Below, piece after piece: positions 56,365 through 64,000 of a stretch of DNA of 64,000 nucleotides. The stretch is from contig NW_006497672.1 in the NCBI RefSeq assembly GCF_000471905.2, forward strand, positions 761,221-825,220, in the 5' to 3' direction. Origin of the DNA: Amborella trichopoda (lineage: Eukaryota; Streptophyta; Magnoliopsida; Amborellales; Amborellaceae). A program made the position numbers and the translations under genes. Every line of letters begins with the position of its first letter. Position 1 is the first letter of the stretch. The notes beneath the pieces were generated by a model. That model worked only from the letters and a program-made list of their open reading frames with translations. It was not told the DNA's origin and ran no database searches.

Positions 56365-57859
56365 ATAGGTCCTCGTTAGAATCAAAATCCCTATGGAGGG
56401 CATGGTAAAGGGGCACGCCAACCTTTGGATAAGAGGATCCCCCGCTAGTACCCTCATACCTACAGAGCCAAGCATCTTCTCCTATATAGGTGATGCTCAA
56501 AGGCCACTCTATCTCTTTAGGGGGCTGAATGACACCAAGTGAGGTCCCTCTAACAAAAGAAGCACCTGTGTAGGAATTCTACGGGGCAGCTAGTCAAGAA
56601 TTTTCACTGCAAAGAGTGAGCAGCAAATAGGTTTGTAACTTGTACCCCAGTGTGGGCATGCAGGCACAAGAGCTCAAGTAGTGCTCAGAACGGGCAGTCT
56701 GTGCATCTGCCGTACACATGTCCACGAATCTAAAACACAAGTTCAAGCAATGCCTCATCAAGGCATATACGAGCGCAGACGCGCATCCACACAAAAGGTA
56801 GGCATACCAAAGGGCAAACCAACACTACTCGATACCTACACACAAAGACCAAGCCAAGACTTGGCTTAAAATGCCCACAACAAACGAATACAAGCATGAC
56901 TGCGCTCGAGTACTATTAATGCAAACATGCATGGCCACAACAAGAGGCAGTGAAGAGCTTTGGGTGAAGTGATTGATCCTCGCAGAGCTCAATAAACAAC
57001 GAGAATGGCTCCAAAAGAAGGAGTGGCACAGTCAACCAAACACTCAAAACTCAGTAGAAGGATTGGGGGAAAATGGAAGAAAAAAAAAAAAAGAAAAAAG
57101 AAAAGTAAAGACCAAATCGAAGAGAAAAGGATGGAGGGGTAGAGCTTGAACTGGCCATTGCTGTCAATAACACTCGGTGGTGAGAGATTCTTCTCGAATA
57201 CGATGGTAAAAAGGAGCACTGGAAGAAAAAGAATTAGGGCTTTTTACCTTGGGTAAAACTTAGGGTAAAAATGAGGAAAAGGTACGTCTACCCACCTTTT
57301 TATACTAACGAGGGAATAATGTGTCCCTCAAGCAAACGAAATGTTGTGCGGATCTGCTACAAGGAAGCACTAATAGCACGCAAGCGACACGTCGTGCGAT
57401 TCCATCTCAAGAAAAGCAAACACTGTGTGGTTCCGTCACTTCGATGCAAAGACCACACGGTTCTAGCACTCTGCGCACAGAGCTCTATTCTCCTCAAAGT
57501 GTACATATTTTTAGTAAAACACCACTCATCACAGGTACATAATACTCCCTCCTGACTCACACGAACTTGTGGCCTACTCAAGGGCTCAGCAGACACTTGT
57601 GCACCACTAAACTAGGTAGACAAGCGAGCTATGTTCCTTGTGTTATCCACACACACAGGACGCCACAGAGGTTCAGATGAAAACCTGAAAAGGCATTCGA
57701 ACCATTCAAGCTAGACAGTCGGCATGTCCCTAGTCTCCTAGACCATTTCTTATCCTCGTCATCAAGAGGGATAAGAATTGAACACAGGAAGGAAGGAAGA
57801 CAAGTAAACCATGAAAAAGAAGGGATATTAGCCACAAAGCAAGAAAGGAGATTCAAATT
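56365..57859. other. Unassigned segment between TE-F and TE-G
   Basis: No coding sequence recognised. The minus strand has a TATA-like GTATAAAAAGGTGG (57,296-57,306) followed by a leader-like stretch with a long pyrimidine run (57,070-57,110), which looks like another antisense promoter module. No repeat array or LTR accompanies it. It may be a rearranged remnant of a further copy or an extended part of TE-G. Confidence 0.35.
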
Positions 57860-58541
57860 AAAAGTGGATTCATTTTATGAACAAAAAGGATTACAAAATT
57901 GTTGTTACAATTATTGGTAGCTACAAAAGGATAGATCCATTCTGAAATAAGTCTCCCATCGAGAGATACATCCTCCAAGTGCGCTGCCTCTCCCTAGAGT
58001 GGCTATCTCTTCAAAGGGGTTGTACCGTTCTCTTCAAAGGGAGCTTGAAAAGAACCTCTTGCTTATTCTCACCCTCGAGTGAAGACAATGAACCAGATGG
58101 TGGCTAAGGGAGCAGCAATGAGTAAAGATCTGAATCAAGGATCATCTGCTTGACATGTTGGTAGTCTGCTCAAGCACTGAACACTGAAGTTAACCAAATC
58201 ATTCATTCGGCCAACCACCACAAAATGGATCACATACCAGCAGCGAACAACATGACCAGTCATCATTTTCTAATGGACGAGATTGGGTTCCGGCCTGATG
58301 ACCTTCAAAATCTTGTGCACAACCTTGAACTTAGTTTTCAGAATCGCAAGCAGAACATGTACATCGGGAGGCATGAGCTTGTTGTTAACCACATAATCAT
58401 CATGAGAACCTTTCAAAACTCTATCGTCATTCTAGCGAAGGCCATAAGGGAAAACTTTCTTTCTCTCCATAAACAAAAGTAAGAAGGCCAAAGAAATAGG
58501 GAATTCTAAGGTAGACAATGCCACACTCTCTCTAAACCTCA

Positions 58542-58552
58542 TTTTTATAGGC
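58542..58552 (-). promoter_or_regulatory. Antisense TATA-type module of TE-G
   Basis: The minus strand reads GCCTATAAAAATGAGG, followed by GTTTAGAGAGAG. Placement matches TE-F 52,684 and TE-B 45,979; the G-run after the box is lost. Confidence 0.45.
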
Positions 58553-59689
58553 CACTTCATCCACGGACTAGCCACGAAAACGTGTCACCTCCCTGGCAAT
58601 GCTCTGTCTAACCACATATCAATGTCACATTACTTCGTCACCCTGGTGACGCCTCGGTTAACTGCGAGTCAAATCTCCCATCATTTCGCTTTCTCAACAA
58701 TGCTTCATCTGCCCGTGAGGTTCCGTCCAACTCCCCACCTACCTCTGCTTTTATTAAAATGCCACTCTGGACAGTAGGCTCATTGCAGAAACATCTCGCA
58801 TCCCGAGATGATGATGTGTTTATCCACTAGCCCATCTGAGACATTTCGTCTCCCAACGACATTTCCCATATTCGTGGGCCTATCACAAAGACCTTCTGCC
58901 TTCTTAACAATGCCTCCCCTACCTGTGGACATGTCACAGAGAAGTTCCTCCTTCCTGATGACGTTACCCCTACACCTTCGTCCATCACCTAAATGTCCTG
59001 CCTCACCAGCGACACTTCACCTACTCAAAAGAAGAGAGCTGCCCTGTGCTTCATGCACCTATGCACATATCATAATCTTGGTGTGCCTCCCCGCACAAGC
59101 ACGCGGCTATGTCACATCTCTATCCTCAGACAGCTCACCCACGGTATCCACTGCCCCAGTGAGCTCTATCAGTGCAGACCCTCTAAGAGGGAGTCCCTTC
59201 AAAAAAGATAAAAGAAGACCTGCAAGATGAGAATCATCATGAGTAAAAGTAGAAGCTTTAGGCGGACATAGCCACGAAGCTATGGGTAAAAAAAACTGCC
59301 TAAAACCAAAAAAAATGGGCATGGTGAAAACTCGCAGGGTGTCATGAGTAAAAATAACAAGCGGGCATGGCCATGAAGCCACGAGTAAACGTGCCTTGAA
59401 AACAAGAAAATCGAGCATGGTAAAAAACCTACAAGGGCGCCATGAGTAAAAATTGAAATAAAAAAGGCAGACAAGACCTTGAAATCATGAGTAAAAGTGC
59501 CTCAATACATAGGGATTGGCGAAAACCATTCTTATGGCACCACTCTTACCCAGTTCAAGTGAAAACCCGCAAGGGCACTTGGAGTAAATAAAGAGGTTGA
59601 TACAGTTTTTGACCAAAAAAGATGACCTCAGTCAGTTACAACAAGAAAATCGTATGGTGCTAAAGTAAAATCCAAACTAGCCCTTCACC
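58553..59689 (+). other. TE-G 3' noncoding sequence before the array
   Basis: A C-rich stretch with repeated TCTCCCA/ACATTTC-like segments (58,660-59,000) and, at 59,220-59,500, four or five copies of GGGCATGG(C/T)...ATGAGTAAAA. The open frame at 58,808-59,230 (140 residues) is Ser/Pro/Thr-rich with no domain and is probably not a gene. Confidence 0.45.
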
Positions 59690-60210
59690 ACCAACTAGAA
59701 TGCGGCCAAACGCCCACCAAGGGCACCCACTAGTAGGCCCGAGAGTCAAAGAACACCGCCAACTAGATTGGGACAAAATACCTACCAAGAGCAACCACTA
59801 ATAGGCACTAGAGCCGAAGAAAACCACAAACTAGATTGGGACCAAATGCCCACCAAGGGCACCACTAGTCAGTCCCAGAGCCGAAGAATACCACCAACTA
59901 GATTGGGACCAAACGCCCACCAAGGGCACCCACTAGACAGGCCCCAGAGCCAAAGAACACAAAAAACTAGATTAGGGCCAAACTCCCACCAAGTGCACCC
60001 ATTAGTCAAGCCCCAGAGCCAAAGAACACCACCAACTAGATTGGGACCAAACACCCACCAAGGACACCCACTAGTCACGTCCAGAGCCAAAGAACACCAC
60101 CAACTAGATTGGGACCAAATTCCCACCAAGGGCACCCACTAGTCAAGCCTCAAAGCCAAAGAACACCACCAGCTAGATCGGGGCAAAGCCCGCCAAGGGA
60201 ACCCACTAGC
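59690..60210 (+). repeat. 68-bp tandem repeat, about 7-8 units (TE-G)
   Basis: Units share AACTAGATTGGGACCAAA, CCCACCAAGGGCACCCACTA and AGAGCCAAAGAACACC. AGATTGGGA cores recur at about 59,765, 59,833, 59,900, 59,969, 60,037, 60,105 and 60,174. The long open frame over it (59,768-60,142) is a repeat translation. Confidence 0.95.
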
Positions 60211-60462
60211 TAGGCCATTAGGAGGCATTGTTGACTTGGAGTGGTAAGCCCTTCACAAGGCACCCTATCAGCGTGCTCTCCTAGAAAAAAAGGATTCCAG
60301 TAGCATCGGGAAGGAAGCCCTCAAGCAAGGCTCTTGGTCATGAGAGTCCACTTTGGCCGCCCCTTCAAAGGAAGCTCAGCAGTATCTCCCCCGCAAGGCT
60401 CCTGGCATTCCAAATGTTGCACTTATCGCTTCTCGTGAAGCGTAGAATATGTCAGGGAAAAT

Positions 60463-62091
60463 TGTTGTAAGTCATTTTTTATGTACTTATATCCCTGACA
60501 CTAATAATAAGAGAGTCAGTAACATCTTGGTCCTGCCGATACCCAGGGCATCGTCAGACCAGGGGAACACTACAAAATAAGCCTAAAACTAGGCAGCCTT
60601 GGAAAATGTACTAGAACCGCCTTGAAAGACATGAAAAGGGTATTTTAAGATACCTAAAGGACACTCACAAATTTTTGTTGCATTTAGATAAGTTTTGACC
60701 CGATTAGTACGAAATTCAGTTCTCAAAGACCAGCTCCTATCATGCCGAAAAGATACCTTACAACTCTAGCCCTATGATGATGGCTTGAAAATAATACCAG
60801 ACCACTTCCATTGCATCCAAAATGTTGAAAAAACCCCAGGGAAAACATTTGGGCTCAATCGGATCTCCGACGTACATTCTGAGCCCAAATTACCGCAACA
60901 CATAAGTTTTACTCTATTGCGGTGCGGCCTTACCAAACCAGTTTCAAATCATGGAGGCTGTGTTTTCACATCTCAAGATGATCTTCAAAAGTCCACACAT
61001 CGCTCGTTTGGAGTCGATGCAAGCTCAAATTTTGACACATGTTAGGTCTCAACGACCTGGTCATTTTGACATATGGCACTTGTCCACTTGTCTTTCGCTT
61101 CTACACCTTGGATCCAAAGATGAAGAGAGAAAAAATTTTAGAGAGAGAAATTACCCTTGCCTCGTCCTGGTCATGCCATCTCATTCTCTCTCCCTCTCTT
61201 AAACTAGACCTCGCCTCAAGCTCACTCTCTCTCCTCTTTCTTCCTCTCTCTATCTCTCTAGTCGTTGCTTGCCTTAGGCAGCAACCTAGAGTGCGACAAG
61301 CGCGCGGTCTCGTCTCTTCACCCCTCTTTCTCTCATTCTCATCACATTGTGGGCTCGGAGTCGCAGAACTAGCAGTCCTGTCTCTCCTTACGATCTTCCC
61401 CTTAATGCTTCGAGCATAAATGCAACAAACCTGCAGCTCCGTATAGTATCTTGCTAGCCGTCATACACTCAAATCAATACCCTTCAGAGTCATCCCAAGA
61501 GTTATAACCCTTTGATCATTACTCTAACTTTCTCTCCAAACAGTCGAATTGAGCCACGAGAAATATATATGTTCTCTCCCTCACTCACTCGGATGGAGTC
61601 TTCCTGAGTCGATAGTAGAGAGGGTTCTAACTCTTCAGCTGTTTTGATCGCTTGAGCACATAGTGTTTGCGTGGATTCTCGTCACTATTTCTCCCCTCAT
61701 GCTTTCTTTTGCTAGCCAACCCCTGTTTGAGAGAACCAATATATAGAGGAGCATCATCGAATTCACATTACAGTTTTCAGCACAAGAGAACAAGGCGACA
61801 TGTTAAAGCTTGAAGAGAGTTCTTGTCCAAATCACATTAGCAGACAACCGGAGGCCTTCGTAATTGTTTTAAGAGGGCGAACTGCCCGGACGTGTCTCCG
61901 AACCCCCAAACGACGAGGTAGGCACCTAAATGCACCCCTGTCATAAAATCTTTCTCATTGTTGGTTCCGATCCGCACTAAAGAGAGCACGTGTGCACACA
62001 CCAACGAGCGTGCAGCGCGCGTGGACGCTCCTTGGTTGTTTCATAAAGGATATTTCCCACAGTCCGTGCAAGAAAAAATCAGGTCCGACCA
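60463..62091 (+). repeat. LTR of TE-G
   Basis: About 1.63 kb, starting TGTTGTAAGTCATTTTTTAT and ending ATCAGGTCCGACCA. TATA-like CAATATATAGAGG at 61,738-61,750. The U5 box GGAGGCCTTC...TTTTAAGAGGGCGA (about 61,851-61,880) is shared with TE-F, followed by GACGAGGTAGGC. The end is placed by comparison with TE-F (TCAGGCCTCAACCA) and by the LINE frame that starts immediately after it. Confidence 0.75.
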
Positions 62092-63100
62092 ATAATGACT
62101 TGATATATATCGGTAAATTAGGTAATGATGCTTGAATCAATGTCACCATTTCTCCCATAAGTAAATGATTTGTTTTCAACAAATCTAGTTTAATATGTGC
62201 TCTTTGAATTATATGATCCCATACAGATTTAGGCTACTTAGAAGTCTGGAATTTGCAATCTCAAATACTTTATAAGAAACTTTTAACCTTGCCTTCCATT
62301 TCTTGAGAACATCCAACACCAACCAATGAAGTTTGAACAAAATTAATTTTTAACCCCAAAACCATCTCACAACATTGTAGCATCCTTTTAATTCCTTTAA
62401 TTTCCTCCCCTTGTGCCCCACAAAACAGTAATGTGTCATTTGCATATTGTAAATGCGAGATGACTAAACCTCCATAATTAGTAACCTTAAAAGTATTGAA
62501 ACGACCTCTTTAATGTGCAATAGAAATCATTAAACTAAAAGCTTCTGCCACCATAGAACGATGATAACGGGTCCCCTTGCCATAACCCTCTTGAAAATTT
62601 AAAAAATTTAGGGCTCCCATTAACTAAAACCGAGAAGTGGGCACTAGAAAGACATCTTGAAATCTTTGATTTCCATTTCTCACCAAACCCTATACACTTC
62701 ATAATTTCCAACTGTACACCCCATTCCACTGAACCATATGCTTTTTCCGTATCAGTTTTAATATAATCTCAGGTTTCCTGCTAATATTTCTTTCATGAGT
62801 GCATTATTGCGCAATCAAAATACCATCAATGATCACTCTATCTTTAATGAAAGTTGTATGTGGCCTTGTAATCACAATCTGAAGCACCTTTTTCAGCCTT
62901 TCTGCTAAGATTTTTACAATTATTTTGTAAAGACTAGTCAAAAGGTTGATAGGACGGACATCCGAGATCCCCGAAATTGATGTATGTTTAGGTATTAAAG
63001 CAATGTAAGTTGCATTAATTCCTTTATGTTGCACTCCCCTCACAAAAAACTCCTCCATCAATAGAAGATCCATCTTCATAGTATCTCAAAATTTTTGGAA
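62092..63100 (-). pseudogene. LINE reverse transcriptase, interrupted
   Basis: L1-type RT. Motifs in order on the minus strand: INATYIALIPKHTSISGISD, VRPINLLTSLYKIIVKILAE, RLKKVLQIVI...FIKDRVIIDG (63,079-62,804), then MKCIGFGEKW, FSVLVNGSP and GLWQGDPLS (62,729-62,540), LQYANDTLLFC (about 62,428-62,458) and a thumb-like WDHIIQRAHIKLDLL...ASLPNLPIYIKSLL ending at 62,092. The catalytic pair, usually ADD, reads AND, so the first Asp is lost. Frameshifts separate the pieces near 62,540 and 62,800. It ends exactly where the TE-G LTR begins. Confidence 0.85.
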
Positions 63101-64000
63101 AAAGACTAATGGAAAACTGTCTGACTCAGTTGCCTTATCACTTGGTAAAACAAAAGTAGTTGCTTTCATTTCATCTTCCCTTACCATCCTCTCCAAATCA
63201 TTTGTCAGGGTACTAGATAAACATTTGAAAGGAACCCCTTGGTATCGGGCCTACAAAGGCATCTTACGTGTAAATATTTTTTTTAAATGTTTAACAAATT
63301 CTATTTCCCAACCTACAATGTCACATTCCTTGACATTTTTCAAAAAAATACCTGAAATGTCATTCTGGTGCTTTCTTGAATTTGCAATTGCATGAAAAAA
63401 GTTGAATATTAGCATCTCCCTCTTTCAGCCACTTCACTCCATACCATTGCTTCCAATATATTTCTTCTAATTGAGATTCTTATTCAACTCAATCAATAAT
63501 CCCCGCTTCTCAACCTCCTCCTCATTAGAACTATTTCCACGGTTTTGAATGGACACTTCAATTATATCAAGACAAGATAAGATCTCATCTAACTTACATT
63601 TAACCAAAAAGTCATTATCGTTTTTCCATTGCAACAATCTATGCTTAATATTCAATAATTTTTTATACATCCGAAATCCAAACCATACATAAACAATTGT
63701 ATTACTCTATGTATTTTTAATCAAATCCACCCCCTCCTTCTCTTTCAACCAAACTTTCTCCATCCGAAATGGTCTTGGCCCACTCAAATTATTTTCTGTT
63801 TGCAAAAGTAACATAATATGATTAGAAGACAAGTTTGCTAAGGCATGCACACATACCAAAGGATAATAACTCTCCCAACTACTAGTTATTAAGAACCGAT
63901 CAATTTTTCTCATAATCCAATTATTGCGGAAATTATTGACACCAGGTAAATTTTGCACCATTGATAAGAATATCAACCAATTGATTTTGAAGAAAGAAAT
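63101..64000 (-). pseudogene. LINE endonuclease C-terminus and linker
   Basis: 63,707-63,976 reads WIMRKIDRFLITSSWE...ANLSSNHIMLLL...GPRPFRMEKVWL, the end of an AP-like endonuclease. The usual SDH is SNH here, another Asp to Asn change. 63,467-63,670 is the helical linker (KLLNIKHRLLQWKNDN, then EEEVEKRGLLIELNKNLN) found before LINE RT domains. A stop near 63,705 separates the two parts. Confidence 0.75.

Larger units (their letters stand above)
57860..62091 (+). mobile_element. TE-G: 3' region and LTR of another related element
   Basis: Begins with post-pol-like sequence (ATTCATTTTATGAACAAAAA, then GGATTACAAAATTGTTG, near 57,866), then a leader, an antisense TATA box (58,542-58,552, minus), GGGCATGG/ATGAGTAAAA motifs (59,220-59,500), a 68-bp array, a purine tract and an LTR ending at 62,091. 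Gag, pol and the antisense ORF are missing. Its right end abuts a LINE in mid frame, so this side of the insertion is intact. The left boundary is uncertain. Confidence 0.6.
62092..64000 (-). mobile_element. LINE (L1-like non-LTR retrotransposon), both ends missing from the window
   Basis: The minus strand carries endonuclease C-terminus, linker and RT in order, entering from beyond 64,000 and cut at 62,092 by the TE-G LTR. The 3' part of the LINE (RNase H/zinc-finger region and tail) is not in view. The sequence is AT-richer than the LTR elements. It would be the insertion target of TE-G. Confidence 0.85.

Noticed and set aside
59768-60142. 124-residue repeat-protein frame (and its 88-residue antisense shadow)
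   Set aside because: It is a translation of the 68-bp tandem repeat; the period is not a multiple of three and the frame is kept only by chance indels.
54473-62091. TE-F and TE-G LTRs as the 5' and 3' LTR of one 7.6-kb element
   Set aside because: The two LTRs align only at their ends and in the U5 box, the sequence before the left one is a 3' region with purine tract, and no primer site follows it.
1-64000. tRNA, rRNA or host protein-coding genes
   Set aside because: I saw no tRNA cloverleaf, no rRNA core sequence and no open frame with a recognisable host domain outside the retroelements on either strand; short tRNA-like genes could still be missed by eye.

Overview
This window is plant nuclear heterochromatin. 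It holds no supportable host gene, tRNA, rRNA or CRISPR array. The recognisable coding sequence belongs to decayed retrotransposons: Ty3/gypsy LTR elements whose polyprotein has the Tat/Ogre-type order (Gag, protease, RT, RNase H, a second 'archaeal-type' RNase H, integrase), plus one L1-like LINE. Very long LTRs (about 1.6-3.0 kb), tandem-repeat-filled 3' regions and an antisense accessory ORF with a plant mobile domain all fit a seed plant with a large, repeat-rich genome. I cannot name the species.

The layout is a Russian doll. TE-A (1 to about 3,925, +) is the 3' end of one element: minisatellites and an LTR starting at 2,546. TE-B (+) is split. Its Gag remnant lies at 3,930-4,770, its pol at 40,730-44,615, its 3' region at 44,616-48,855 and its 3' LTR at 48,856-51,586. 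The gap is filled by TE-C (-), which has Gag-pol at 33,831-40,728, a 3' region at 7,740-11,294 and a 3' LTR at 4,771-7,739. TE-C is in turn split by TE-D (-): 5' LTR 31,068-33,830, primer-binding-like site, Gag and protease 25,343-31,045, antisense ORF 21,580-24,980, 3' region 13,068-21,580, truncated 3' LTR 11,295-13,067. A solo LTR (TE-E, 14,650-17,385) sits inside the TE-D 3' region.

Right of TE-B come the 3' halves of two related but diverged elements: TE-F (LTR 54,473-56,364) and TE-G (LTR 60,463-62,091). TE-G abuts a minus-strand LINE (62,092 to the window end) in mid reading frame.

The copies share a modular 3' region: an antisense TATA-type promoter with a leader, then arrays of different tandem repeats, a short purine-rich tract and the LTR. 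Only TE-D keeps the antisense plant-mobile-domain ORF, yet the antisense promoter module is visible in TE-B, C, D, F and G. TE-D has a protease but no RT/integrase, whereas TE-B and TE-C have RT/integrase but no protease. All coding regions carry stops, frameshifts or catalytic substitutions, so nothing here looks able to move on its own.
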